Below, in pieces: positions 23,091-35,810 of a stretch of 64,000 nt of DNA (position 1 is its first letter; the number at the start of each line of letters is the position of its first letter). The translations under genes and the position numbers were made by a program. The notes under the pieces were generated by a model. That model was not told where the DNA came from. It saw nothing but the letters and a program-made list of their open reading frames with translations, and searched no databases. Origin of the DNA: Sanderia malayensis (taxonomy: Eukaryota > Cnidaria > Scyphozoa > Semaeostomeae > Pelagiidae); the NCBI GenBank assembly GCA_013076295.1, contig RQOL01000729.1, positions 4,216,001 through 4,280,000 on the forward strand, given 5' to 3'.

Positions 23091-26000
23091 ATGAAGAGAC
23101 CAAGAGAGCCTAGCCCAAGTTACGAACCTAAAAAGAAAAAATTTAAATGTTTAGAATGTTCAAAGGAATCTACTAGACATCAAAATTTAAAACATCACAT
23201 GCATACAACACATAATGAGCAAAGAAATACCATATCTGATGCTGGACGGAAAAGAAGAAGGATGAAGCGTATCGAGTTTCCATCAATCAACAACAACGAC
23301 TAGATGAAGTGAGATGTGAAATAGTGGATCAAATTTATGATGAGTTGAAAGAGCATGATCAAGGAATAAAGTATTACCTCAGCACTGAAATTGTTTTCAA
23401 GAAATTAATTGGCGATGTCGAGACTGATCCACCTCCAGTGTTTAGATGGAAAGTACTATCACAATTAAGGATAGCAAACATTGAAGACATTAGAGATCAA
23501 GTCGTGGAAGCTATTGATAAGATCTATGAAGACATAAGTGAATATATACAAAACGGTAGCAGATGGAGACTGGAAAGAGTGGTGAATTATAAGATTCATT
23601 TCTTCAATTACAAACCAATCAAAGGTGGATCATACATACCAACACCAAAACTCTTGAGCGTGAAGAAAGCAATCATGAACGTACAAAATAAAGATGATAA
23701 ATGTTTCATGTGGGCTGTTTTATCTGGTTTATGTCCAGTGGATAAGGACTCTCATAGAACAACAAAGTATGATCAAAGTCAATTGAATCTAGATGGATTA
23801 ACATTTCCTATAAACCCTACTAATTTCAAGGTGATACAGAACTTTGAAGATAATAACAATGTTTCAATCAACATCTCTTATTATGAAGATGACACGGTGT
23901 ATCCTGGAAGATTAACCAATCAAACAAAGGAGAAGCATCTCAATCTATTGTTATTGGTAGATGATAATTATTGTTGGATAAAGAGTTTGAGCAGGCTACT
24001 TCCTGGATGTCCTGGACATAAACGTTGTGCTGAAAGGTTTTACTGTCATTTCTGTTTGAGTTCATGCAACACGCAAGAATCTTTATATAAGCATATCGAG
24101 ATCTGTAAACAGAATGAAAGTCAAGCTGTTACATTCCCAGCTAAGAAAGATGCTCAACTATCGTTTAGTAACTTCAAGAAGCAAATGTTCTTACCGTTTA
24201 TAATATATACTGATTTTGAGTGTATGCTTCAGAAGATGGATGATCCCCCCAAGTATCAGAAACATACACCGATTAGCTATGGACTGTACGTAAAGTCGAT
24301 TGATGGACGCTTAAATATTGGACCAAAAGTTTACACTGGTGAGGATTGTATGTTGAAATTCATGAACAGGATGGACGAGCTGAATGAACACATACGAGAG
24401 ATATTCAAAGTAACAGTACCAATGAAAGCACTCACTCAAGAACAACAACAACAACATGATGAAGCAACACACTGTTTCTGTTGTAAGAAGAAATTTGGGA
24501 AGAAGGTTCGAGACCACTGCTATATAACTGGTGAGTTTTTTTCATTTTCACTTTCCACGATACATCTTATTTCTAGGAATCTTAATGTCTTCTTTTTCAT
24601 TCACATAGGAGAATATAGAGGTGCAGCATGTGATTATTGCAATCTAAACAACTTGAACATCATTGCAAAATCCCACCTCATTCCAGCAGTCTTTCACAAT
24701 TTGAAAGGGTATGACATGCATCACATTATGTCAAATCTCAATCGGAGAAATGTACATGTCATTGCAAACTCTTCTGAAAAGATTGTAACAGCTTCTATCG
24801 AATCAGTGAATAATTCTAATGGTGATGATGATGATGGTGGTAATGGTGATTGGGTTCCTGGAGGAATAAGGTACATTGATTCATTTGCGTTCCTAAGTAG
24901 AGGTTTGGCAGAGCTTGCAAATAACGTACCTGATAATGAATTAACACTAGTGAATGAATATCTAAGAACAACATGGAATAATGTTGATTTTGACGAAGGA
25001 TTTAGATTGTTGAAAAGGAAAGGTGTCTATCCGTATGATTGGGTGGATAGTGTAGAAAAGATGGGTGTAACCTCATTACCATCACAAGAAGAATTCTATA
25101 ATGAACTGAATGATTGTGGAATCAATGATGATGATTATGAACATGTACAAAAAGTCTGGCAATTCTTTAGATGCAATAGGTTTAAAGATTACCATGAGCT
25201 CTACTTGGTAACTGATGTTCTCCTACTCGCCAACGTTTTCGAATTGTTTCGAAAGCTTGGAATGGAGTATTATGGCTTGGATCCTGCGTGGTATATATCT
25301 TTACCAGCATTTGCATGGGATGCAATGTTAAGGATGACATACATCAAGTTGGAGTTATTAACTGAGGAGAAGAAGGACATTTACTTGCTGTTAAAAAGAG
25401 GTATATGAGGAGGTATACCAATTGTGATGCAGCGACTTGCAGAAACTACAGAGCAATCATCAATCATATATAAAGATGCCAACAACCTATATGGACATGC
25501 AATGTCACAAGATCTCCCAACTGATGGTTTCAGACTGTTAAGTTCGGAAGAGATTCAAAGGTGTGATGTTCATCAGATGTTTGGAAGAGGAATAGAACAA
25601 AAGGTTGCATTTTTCGAGTAGATCTTGAATATCCTCCTGAATTACATGATAGACATGGAGATCTACCCCTGGCTCCTGAGAGAGTTAAAGTTAAAGAAGA
25701 ATGGCTGTCACCATTACAAAAAGAAATGTATCAAAATGTTTACAATAAGAAGTTTTCAACTACAGAAAAACTAATACCAACACGCTTAGACAAGAAAGTG
25801 GTTACAGCAGTGTTTAGACCTTGGTTTAAAGCTCACAAAAATACATGACATCATCGAATTCAATGCCTTTCCAAATGCAAAACTCTGCTATATGGATACC
25901 AACATTTTCATCTATGACATACCACGTCCAGTGGAAGAAGTTCATCAAATCATGAACGAAAGTTCTCACTTTTTGATTTTAGTAACTATCCTAAAGATCA

Positions 26001-26382
26001 TGCAAACTATTCCACAACTAATAAGAAAGTGATTGGAAAAATGAAGGATGAATTAGAGGGAAAAGTAATGGATGAATTCATTGGTTTACGACCAAAGATG
26101 TATTCTTGTAAAATAGCTGGAGGAAATCTGATAAAGAAAGCAAAGGGAATCAAGAAACGTGTGGTGAAGAAGCAGATAAACCATCAAGATTATCAACAAT
26201 GTCTAACAATGCATTGTGTTTTCGTTCACGAACAATGCAACACCATCTCAAAGAATCAAATGACTTATAGTGTGCGACAGAAAAAGACATCCTTAACACC
26301 ATTTGATGATAAGCGCTACATACTAGAGGATAGCATACACTCCTTACCATATGGGCATCATCGATTGCAATCAGAAGAGTAA
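23091..26382 (+). pseudogene. polB: Protein-primed-type DNA polymerase B (Polinton/Maverick-like), broken
   Basis: From an ATG at 23091 the first frame encodes a basic region and a C2H2 finger (FKCLECSKESTRHQNLKHHM). A frame change at about 23300 leads into a 699-codon frame with the conserved NVQNKDDKCFMWAVLSG block, a second C-x2-C...H finger (FYCHFCLSS), Exo I (YTDFEC, about 24212), Exo II (FHNLKGYD, about 24700) and an Exo III-like segment. A 78-bp GT-AG intron (24531-24608) is in frame and stop-free. A TGA at 25406-25408 interrupts it; polymerase motif A (DANNLYG) follows at about 25475. A frameshift lies near 25615, and more stops follow. Motif C reads YMDTN (25889-25903), with the last catalytic Asp replaced by Asn. 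The C-terminal FDDKRYILEDSIHSLPYGHH is present. Neither capsid, ATPase nor integrase genes are visible nearby. Dead copy. Confidence 0.85.
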
Positions 26383-26439
26383 TAAAGAGACTACAAGTTA
26401 ATCATAAACTATATCTTTTTTGAACATATTGTTGAACAT

Positions 26440-27199
26440 AAACATCATTTAATTGCATCCAAATTTTGAAAAATGTCAAAAAGATCTTTTTGCAATGATC
26501 AGACCACTTGGATATCCAACATGGTTTGCATCTTTTTCTGCTGCAGAAACTAAATGGCTACATTTATTAAAATTGTTGGGTCGAATTGTTGATAATTGTT
26601 CATATACTGATGAAGAAATCAAGGAGTGGTCTTGGCAAAAAAATGTGAATTAATTCAGAAAGACCCAGTAACATGTGCAAGAAATTTTGAACACATGGCT
26701 CAAATTTTAATTCACCAGTTCTTGAAAAGTAAGGAACAACCACTTATAGAGTTGAGTTTCAAAAGCGTGGATCACCACACATTCACTGTCTGTTTTGGAT
26801 AAAGGACGCACCTAAGTATGGTAAGGATGCTGATGAAATAATCACTGCGTTTGTTGATAAGTATTCTACTTGCGCAGATAAAATAGACCATGAAAAGAGT
26901 GCTGAGCTAATCAACTTGCAAAGCTACAAGCATTGAAAAATATGCAAAAAGAAAAACAAAAATATTTGTAGATTTAATTTTCCCTGGCCTCCCATGGAAG
27001 AGACAGTAATATTGACACCACTTCAACATGAAAATCTTTCTGAAGGTGAAACAAAATTTCTTTCAGACAATTATGAGAACATAGCAACCTTGCTGAATGA
27101 AATGAAATATGGTCATGACATGACATTTGGTGAATTTTTAAATATTTTACAGATTAATAAGGAACAGTATATACAGGCTATAGGATCTTCCTTAACTAG
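26440..27199 (+). pseudogene. Helitron Rep protein, N-terminal part
   Basis: QKDLFAMIRPLGYPTWFASF (26463 on) is the Helitron N-terminal domain; KRGSPHIHCLFWIKD near 26764-26805 contains the two-histidine motif of the rolling-circle HUH nuclease. The frame changes at about 26640 and 26745 and again near 26930. FPWPPMEETVILTPLQ to QYIQAIGSSLTR ends at 27196, exactly where the satellite-bearing element begins, and the protein resumes at 32440. The 5' side is truncated close to the end of the polymerase pseudogene. The catalytic Tyr region and the helicase lie further on or are lost. Confidence 0.85.
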
Positions 27200-30100
27200 G
27201 GGTCATCACTCGCTTCGCTCGTTCGCCCCAGCCCATCAAGTAAAAAAAGCTTAATCTGGTTGGCGCACTTCGTGCGCTGCATTCGCTTCGCTTCGCTCAT
27301 GCCTCTTTCAACCCCACGTATAATGGGTTAGCTCGCTGCGCTCGCCTGTCTAACTATTATCAAAAAACATTGACTGATAGGGCGCACTTCGTGCGCTGCA
27401 TTCGCTTCGCTCATGCCTCTTTCAACCCCACGTACAATGGGTTAGCTCGCTGCGCTCGCCTGTCTAACTATTATCAAAAAACATTGACTGATAGGGCGCA
27501 CTTCGTGCGCTGCATTCGCTTACGCTCATGCCCCTTTCAACCCCACGTACAATGGGTTAGCTCGCTGCGCTCGCCTGTCTATCTTTTATCAAGAAACATT
27601 GACTGATAGGGCGCACTTCGTGCGCAGCATTCGCTTCGCTCATGCCTCTTTCGACCCCACGTACAATGGGTTAGCTCGCTGCGCTCGCCTGTCTATCTAC
27701 TATCAAGAAACATTGACTGATAGGGCGCACTTCGTGCGCTGCATTCGCTTCGCTCATGCCTCTTTCAACCCCACGTACAATGGGTTAGCTCGCTGCGCTC
27801 GCCTGTCTATCTTTTATCAAGAAACATTGACTGATAGGGCGCACTTCGTGCGCTGCATTCGCTTACGCTCATGCCTCTTTCAACCCCACGTACAATGGGT
27901 TAGCTCGCTGCGCTCGCCTGTTTAACTATTATCAAAAAACATTGACTGATAGGGCGCACTTCGTGCGCTGCATTCGCTTACGCTCATGCCCCTTTCAACC
28001 CCACGTACAATGGGTTAGCTCGCTGCGCTCGCCTGTCTATCTTTTATCAAGAAACATTGACTGATAGGGCGCACTTCGTGCGCAGCATTCGCTTCGCTCA
28101 TGCCTCTTTCGACCCCACGTACAATGGGTTAGCTCGCTGCGCTCGCCTGTCTATCTACTATCAAGAAACATTGACTGATAGGGCGCACTTCGTGCGCTGC
28201 ATTCGCTTCGCTCATGCCTCTTTCAACCCCACGTACAATAGGTTAGCTCGCTGCGCTCGCCTGTCTATCTTTTATCAAGAAACATTGACTGATAGGGCGC
28301 ACTTCGTGCGCTGCATTCGCTTCGCTCATGCCTCTTTCAACCCCACGTACAATGGGTTAGCTCGCTGCGCTCGCCTGTCTAACTGTTATCAAGAAACATT
28401 GACTGATAGGGCGCACTTCGTGCGCTGCATTCGCTTCGCTCATGCCTCTATCAACCCCACGTACAGTTCGTTAGCTCGCTGCGCTCGCCTGTCTATATAT
28501 TAGCAAGAAACATTGACTGATAGGGCGCACTTCGTGCGCTGCATTCGCTTCGCTCATGCCTCTTTCAACCCCACGTACAATGGGTTAGCTCGCTGCGCTC
28601 GCCTGTCTATCTATTATCAAGAAACATTGACTGATAGGGCGCACTTCGTGCGCTGCATTCGCTTCGCTCATGCCTCTTTCAACCCCACGTACAATGGGTT
28701 AGCTCGCTGCGCTCGCCTGTCTATCTTTATCAAGAAACATTGACTGATAGGGCGCACTTCGTGCGCTGCATTCGCTTCGCTCATGCCTCTTTCACCCCAC
28801 GTACAATGGGTTAGCTCGCTGCGCTCGCCTGTCTATCTACTATCAAGAAACATTGACTGATAGGGCGCACTTCGTGCGCTGCATTCGCTTCGCTCATGCC
28901 TCTTTCAACCCCACGTACAATGGGTTAGCTCGCTGCGCTCGCCTGTCTATCTATTATCAAGAAACATTGACTGATAGGGCGCACTTCGTGCGCTGCATTC
29001 GCTTCGCTCATGCCTCTTTCAACCCCACGTACAATGGGTTAGCTCGCTGCGCTCGCCTGTCTATCTATTATCAAGAAACATTGACTGATAGGGCGCACTT
29101 CGTGCGCTGCATTCGCTTCGCTCATGCCTCTTTCAACCCCACGTACAATGGGTTAGCTCGCTGCGCTCGCCTGTCTATCTATTATCAAGAAACATTGACT
29201 GATAGGGCGCACTTCGTGCGCTGCATTCGCTTCGCTCATGCCTCTTTCAACCCACGTACAATGGGTTAGCTCGCTGCGCTCGCCTGTCTAACTATTATCA
29301 AAAACATTGACTGATAGGGCGCACTTCGTGCGCTGCATTCGCTTCGCTCATGCCTCTTTCAACCCCACGTACAATGGGTTAGCTCGCTGCGCTCGCCTGT
29401 CTATCTATTATCAAGAAACATTGACTGATAGGGCGCACTTCGTGCGCTGCATTCGCTTCGCTCATGCCTCTTTCAACCCCACGTACAATGGGTTAGCTCG
29501 CTGCGCTCGCCTGTCTATCTATTATCAAGAAACATTGACTGATAGGGCGCACTTCGTGCGCTGCATTCGCTTCGCTCATGCCTCTTTCAACCCCACGTAC
29601 AATGGGTTAGCTCGCTGCGCTCGCCTGTCTATCTATTATCAAGAAACATTGACTGATAGGGCGCACTTCGTGCGCTGCATTCGCTTCGCTCATGCCTCTT
29701 TCAACCCCACGTACAATGGGTTAGCTCGCTGCGCTCGCCTGTCTATCTATTATCAAGAAACATTGACTGATAGGGCGCACTTCGTGCGCTGCATTCGCTT
29801 CGCTCATGCCTCTTTCAACCCCACGTACAATGGGTTAGCTCGCTGCGCTCGCCTGTCTATCTATTATCAAGAAACATTGACTGATAGGGCGCACTTCGTG
29901 CGCTGCATTCGCTTCGCTCATGCCTCTTTCAACCCACGTACAATGGGTTAGCTCGCTGCGCTCGCCTGTCTATCTATTATCAAGAAACATTGACTGATAG
30001 GGCGCACTTCGTGCGCTGCATTCGCTTCGCTCATGCCTCTTTCAACCCACGTACAATGGGTTAGCTCGCTGCGCTCGCCTGTCTATCTATTATCAAGAAA

Positions 30101-32436
30101 CATTGACTGATAGGGCGCACTTCGTGCGCTGCATTCGCTTCGCTCATGCCTCTTTCAACCCCACGTACAATGGGTTAGCTCGCTGCGCTCGCCTGTCTAT
30201 CTATTATCAAGAAACATTGACTGATAGGGCGCACTTCGTGCGCTGCATTCGCTTCGCTCATGCCTCTTTCAACCCCACGTACAATGGGTTAGCTCGCTGC
30301 GCTCGCCTGTCTATCTATTATCAAGAAACATTGACTGATAGGGCGCACTTCGTGCGCTGCATTCGCTTCGCTCATGCCTCTTTCAACCCCACGTACAATG
30401 GGTTAGCTCGCTGCGCTCGCCTGTCTATCTATTATCAAGAAACATTGACTGATAGGGCGCACTTCGTGCGCTGCATTCGCTTCGCTCATGCCTCTTTCAA
30501 CCCCACGTACAATGGGTTAGCTCGCTGCGCTCGCCTGTCTATCTATTATCAAGAAACATTGACTGATAGGGCGCACTTCGTGCGCTGCATTCGCTTCGCT
30601 CATGCCTCTTTCAACCCCACGTACAATGGGTTAGCTCGCTGCGCTCGCCTGTCTATCTATTATCAAGAAACATTGACTGATAGGGCGCACTTCGTGCGCT
30701 GCATTCGCTTCGCTCATGCCTCTTTCAACCCCACGTACAATGGGTTAGCTCGCTGCGCTCGCCTGTCTATCTATTATCAAGAAACATTGACTGATAGGGC
30801 GCACTTCGTGCGCTGCATTCGCTTCGCTCATGCCTCTTTCAACCCCACGTACAATGGGTTAGCTCGCTGCGCTCGCCTGTCTATCTATTATCAAGAAACA
30901 TTGACTGATAGGGCGCACTTCGTGCGCTGCATTCGCTTCGCTCATGCCTCTTTCAACCCCACGTACAATGGGTTAGCTCGCTGCGCTCGCCTGTCTATCT
31001 ATTATCAAGAAACATTGACTGATAGGGCGCACTTCGTGCGCTGCATTCGCTTCGCTCATGCCTCTTTCAACCCCACGTACAATGGGTTAGCTCGCTGCGC
31101 TCGCCTGTCTATCTATTATCAAGAAACATTGACTGATAGGGCGCACTTCGTGCGCTGCATTCGCTTCGCTCATGCCTCTTTCAACCCTACGTACAATGGG
31201 TTAGCTCGCTGCGCTCGCCTGTCTATCTATTATCAAGAAACATTGACTGATAGGGCGCACTTCGTGCGCTGCATTCGCTTCGCTCATGCCTCTTTCAACC
31301 CCACGTACAATGGGTTAGCTCGCTGCGCTCGCCTGTCTATCTGTTATCAAGAAACATTGACTGATAGGGCGCACTTCGTGCGCTGCATTCGCTTCGCTCA
31401 TGCCTCTTTCAACCCCACGTACAGTGGTTAGCTCGCTGCGCTCGCCTGTCTATATATTATCAAGAAACATTGACTGATAGGGCGCACTTCGTGCGCTGCA
31501 TTCGCTTCGCTCATGCCTCTTTCAACCCCACGTACAATGGGTTAGCTCGCTGCGCTCGCCTGTCTATCTATTATCAAGAAACATTGACTGATAGTGCGCA
31601 CATCGTGCGCTGCATTCGCTTCGCTCATGCCTCTGCCTACTCCTCTTGCAACAGTTTGGCTCGCTTCGCTCGCCTGATAACCCCTTATCATAATTTGTTT
31701 ATTAAAACCTTGGGCTTGTTTACATTAGGCCTAAGCGTCGCAAGCATGCCGAAGCAACAATGGCGGTCGCCTACTACCTAAACTACAACTATCTCACTCG
31801 AAAAACAAAACAAAGCTATCACCTGTGTTCTCAATTGTTTCCTGTAATTTTCCAGAGGTCTCTCAAACAATTAGCAAGTCTTTACAAAGATAATTCAGGT
31901 CGTAAAACACTTTGAAAGGCGCCCAGTTATCCTTTGTGTTGAAAACAAAAGCACGCGTCTTCTCCAAAAGTACCTGCTGTTCAACCCGAGGGCAAATTTG
32001 CATGATAACGAAAAACGCGTGACTGTTCACGTGAAGTCGCGAAAAGAGCCAATCAAATTGCAGAAAAAGGCGAAACGGGTCACGTGAAGAGCGAACACTT
32101 TGTTCGAAAATGGAGTTCGCTACGCGAATTTGGAAGTTTCGCCAGCGTAAACCGTAGTTTTTTCGTGATAGCACAATTAGCAGAATAATTAGTGGAATTA
32201 TTCAAAATTTCAGGAGAAAATCGAAAAACAAAATCCATTACCCTGGTTAAATTAATAAAGTAAACATTCAGTGTGAATTTCATTGCCATTTACTCACATA
32301 CAAAAAAGCCTTTGTGATTACACGGTTCGCCGTTTCGGCCCATTGTTTTGGGGCGTTCGACCTATTGTTTCGGGTCGAATCTATTGTTTTTGGCAAGGAA
32401 AATGCGTCATCACGTGACTCCGTAGAATATATATAT
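27200..32436. mobile_element. Satellite-bearing non-autonomous element, long copy (5.2 kb)
   Basis: Same termini as the copy at 4925-6332: GGGTCATCACTCGC at the left, GAATATATATAT at the right, and TAG on both sides (27197-27199 and 32437-32439). It sits inside the Helitron Rep reading frame. Removing it and one TAG rejoins the coding sequence apart from a one-base shift. It differs from the short copy mainly by its huge 114-bp array. The right 760 bp (31680-32436) match 5580-6332, including CACGTGA-rich palindromic sequence and the CCTATTGTTTCGGGTCGAAT segment. Confidence 0.85.
27265..31670. repeat. 114-bp satellite array, about 38 units
   Basis: Units of 114 bp run from a GCGCACTTCGTGCGC hairpin core through TTCGCTTCGCTCATGCCTC, CCCCACGTACAATGGGTTAG and GCTCGCTGCGCTCGCC to the linker ATCAAGAAACATTGACTGAT. 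Units at 28.9-31.3 kb are almost identical, while those in the first 1.5 kb and the last two vary, as expected from unequal exchange. Single-base deletions (for example at 29250 and 29935) break the artificial frames. Confidence 0.97.
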
Positions 32437-32439
32437 TAG

Positions 32440-33290
32440 AAAAGGGCAACTCTCTTTTTGAAAAGAACTCCCAAAGAGATAAGAATAATTAGCTATAATC
32501 AAAATATACTAGCAGCTTGGCAAGCAAAAATGGACATTCAGTTTGTTTTAGATCCATATGCTTGTGCAGTTTATATTCTCTCTTAAATTTCAAAAGGACA
32601 AAGGGGCATGAGTAAATTACTTGAAAAGGCTAGCAAAGAAGCACATGAAACCCTGAATGGTGAAAATATACCGAAACAAATAAGACACATGGGTAACAAA
32701 TTTCTCAATGCTGTTGAAATCAGTGCACAAGAAGCTATTTATTTGGTAATGCAAATACCACTGAGAAGATTGTCACGAATGGTGCAGTTTATAAACACGG
32801 CACTGCCAGATGAAAGATGTTATTTGTTAAAAAATCTAGATGCTTTAAGTGAATTACCAGATCATTCAACTGAACTAGAATCAGATAATGTGGTGAAACG
32901 TTACAAGAGGAGACCTCGTCAACTTGAAAATATATGCTTGGCTGACTTTGTTGCATGGTATGATATTTCCAAATTAGAATTCAAGAACGAAAGTAAAAAT
33001 GCCAACAACATTCTTAATGATCCACTTGAAAATGACTTATCAGAAAACTGTGATGATGGTTTTATTACTGAAAATGACATTGAATGTTGTGGAAAAACTT
33101 ACAAATTACCAGGTGGTTTTCAAATTGTTAAAAGAACAAAGTCTAAAGTACTACGCTCTGTGCGATATAATAAAGAGAAGAATCAAGATAATTATTTTAG
33201 AGAACAACTTACGCTTTACTTGCCATGGAGAAATGAAGAAAAGGATTTGCTTCAACATTCCCAGACATTTGAGGAACATTCTATTTCGTC
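32440..33290 (+). pseudogene. Helitron Rep protein, continuation
   Basis: Coding resumes right after the inserted element with TLFLKRTPKEIRI (about 32445-32485), followed by AAWQAKMDIQFVLDPYACAV (32512-32575), the region between the HUH nuclease and PIF1-like helicase in Helitrons. A TAA at 32584-32586 breaks the frame; it then runs open to about 33288 (SKGQRGMSKLLEKASKEA, EISAQEAIYLVMQIPLRRLS, LPDERCYLLKNLDALSELPD). Similarity ends at FEEHSI near 33288. The helicase is missing, so the Helitron is truncated here by the DIRS unit. Confidence 0.88.
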
Positions 33291-33455
33291 ATCAGCCCAT
33301 GTCGCTATGGAGCAGTACGAGAGAGAGCGCAGCGCAGCATGTGTCTACGGCGTTTAGAGATTATAGGATAAGTTTATGTTTATTTCTATTGTTCTCTTTT
33401 AGTGTTTTCGCCTCGCTTTAAACAAATTTTGCCAGTAAAATTCACATTGAACATT

Positions 33456-33495
33456 TGTGCATTTGTAAGGCCTAAAATGGCCTTACAAATGCACA
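33456..33495. repeat. 17-bp perfect hairpin at the Helitron/DIRS junction
   Basis: TGTGCATTTGTAAGGCC (33456-33472) and its exact complement (33479-33495) flank a 6-nt loop. It lies about 30 bp before the DIRS gag frame and may derive from the inverted termini of DIRS elements. Confidence 0.85.
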
Positions 33496-33528
33496 CCACA
33501 GGAATCCGGTCAGAAAGCCACTGACACT

Positions 33529-34938
33529 TTGGTTCCAGATGAACCTGATAAATGTGAATTGTTTTTATCCGTGCTAACGACGATGAAGATTAGTTTAGAT
33601 GAGAACAATGCTGTTCTTACGCAATTACTTGAACAATCAGGCCCTCCACCAGGTGCTGTTCATGGTGGTGAGCCATCGTTTAAGAGGTATCACCTTGATT
33701 CTGTCTCAGATTCAGCTCAGTCTGTTGCTACTCCAGCTGCTCAGTCAGCACTTAATCTTGCTGCTCAGTCAGCTCATATATTTACTGCTCAGTCAGAAAA
33801 TTATGCTGCTCCATCAGCCACCCCATCTGCTCAGTCAGATGATCATGGTGATGACCCTTTAGCTCAACCACCACCTGGTGCACACTTTCGGTCTTCTGAG
33901 GAAGATGCCCTTAGATTATATGGGGGTCCCGATTTTGAGAGGTATCATCGTTTAAGAGGTATCACCTTGATTCTGTCTCAGATTCAGCTTAGTCTGTTGC
34001 TACTCCAGCTGCTCAGTCAGCACCTAATCTTGCTGCTCAGTCAGCTCATATATTTACTGCTCAGTCAGAAAATTATGCTGCTCCATCAGCCACCCCATCT
34101 GCTCAGTCAGATGATCATGGTGATGACCCTTTAGCTCAACCACCACCCGGTGCACACTTTCGGTCTTCTGAGGAAGATGCCCTTAGATTATATGGGGGTC
34201 CTGATTTTGAGCATCAAGACAATAATTCAGTTATTGATAACACGAATTTTTGGAAAATATTGACCATTTACTGCTGCTTACTGATGAAGCTGGTCTGCCT
34301 CTTTCTGATAAACTTGGTAAGATTTTAAATTCAAAATTTCAAGCCGAATTTGACCCTGAAAAACGTAAGGAGTTACTGAGCAAGTACAAAGTGCCCAAGA
34401 TTAACTGCAAAAGCTTTCATGTGCCTAAGGTAAACCCTGAAACATGGCAGAAGCTAAATGCACATGCTAAACGCAGTGACATGTCTCTGTATACTCAGCA
34501 GGACACGCTGCTTCATGTCACTAGTGCTATTTCCTCAGTGGTAGATAATCTTTTATCTACTCGTCAGAAAAATGCGACACCTGATTATCAGAGCCTAATT
34601 GCTCAGATTATTGATTCTGTTGCCTTGTTAGGCCATGTAAACAGGGAGCTATCCTTTAAAAGGAGAGATTTAGTGAGGACAAATTTAAGTCCAGAGTTCA
34701 AGCAAGCATGTTCTCGCAACATGAAAGTTGGCAAATTTCAACAAATCGTTTAGTAAATTCCTTTGCCAATAGTTCCCCTCAATCAAGATCAAGACCATCT
34801 GGCTATTCAAGCTCAAGCTCCTTCTCCAGGCCTCCTTTTTTAGGTCAGAGGGGGAGGATGAATTGGCCTCCCCGACACAGTCAAAATCAAAACCGATTCC
34901 AGCAGAAAGTCTCCAGGGGGAGGAAAGTAACAAAGAAT
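33529..34938 (+). pseudogene. DIRS retrotransposon gag-like ORF, with internal duplication
   Basis: The frame opens with MVPDEPDKCELFLSVLTTMK and continues through a Gln/Ser/Ala-rich linker (repeated AQSA, AAQS). A 272-bp segment (33674-33945) is repeated directly at 33946-34217; because 272 is not a multiple of three, the second copy is read in a different frame. The later part (34250-34753: KSFHVPKVNPETWQKL, LSFKRRDLVRTNLSPEFKQA) matches the conserved gag-like region of animal DIRS elements, and an Arg/Ser/Gln-rich tail follows to about 34938. The product would package RNA; here it is disrupted. Confidence 0.75.
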
Positions 34939-35810
34939 TGACAACTCGTACACTACTAATTGTAAGTCCACTTTTAAATGCTTCTAATGCTGATTTTATT
35001 CAATATTTGGAACAAAACGTGAGGAGGTTTAGAGCAGGACAAATAGCTTCCTGTATTGAGTCCTGGAAAAAAATTACTTCTGATAAAACTGTGCTCAGAG
35101 CTGTGGAAAATGATTCTATTGAATTCCCACAAAAATTCCCTTCTCAAAGCTCGTATCCACATAATTCATTTTCTAAGGAACATGCACCATTGATTGAAAA
35201 GTAGATTGCATCATTGCTAGTAAAACAAGTAATTGTTCCCTCATTCCATGAGTTTCAGGAATTTATTTCTCCTCTCTTTGCAGTCCCAAAAAATGAGGGC
35301 AAAATACGACTTATTTTAAATTTGAAAAAATTAAATACATTTCTTGAATACGCCCATTTTAAGATGGAAAGCATCCACTCCATACTTCAACTTGTAACTC
35401 CAGGGTCCTGGATGGCATCTATCGATCTTAAAGATGCTTACTTAGTGTGCCTATTTCCAAAGACTCACAAAAATATCTGAAATTCAAATATGGTACTCAA
35501 CTTTATCAGTTCACTTGTTACCCAAACGGATTATCTTTCTGCCCAAGAAAATTTACCAAACTTATGAAAGTACCTCTTTCTGCACTACATAGCAAAGGGC
35601 ATGTTGTTAGTGGATATATTGATGATTTCTTTTTGCTTAATGATTCTTATCAGGGTTGCATGGAGACAATATACGCAACAGTCAACCTTTTTGATAAATT
35701 GGGGTTTGTCATACACCCTGAAAAATCTGTGTTTTCCCCAACTCAGAAACTGGTTTTCCTTGGATTTATAATTGAAAGTGAAAATGAAAGTTTATTTAAA
35801 GAATGAAAAA
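34938..35810 (+). pseudogene. DIRS reverse transcriptase
   Basis: Upstream of the RT, FRAGQIASCIESWKKITSD matches the pre-RT segment of DIRS. The RT proper shows SPLFAVPKNEGKIRLILNLK, SWMASIDLKDAYL, a QFTCYPNGLSFCPRKFTKLM block and the catalytic YIDD at about 35617-35628. An in-frame TAG lies at 35202-35204 and a frame change near 35450. It copies the element RNA into DNA when intact. Confidence 0.88.

Noticed and set aside
27370..31781. Many open frames up to 442 codons across the array
   Set aside because: The unit is 114 bp, a multiple of three, with few stops, so the frames are a by-product of the satellite. No domain is recognisable and single-base deletions break them freely.
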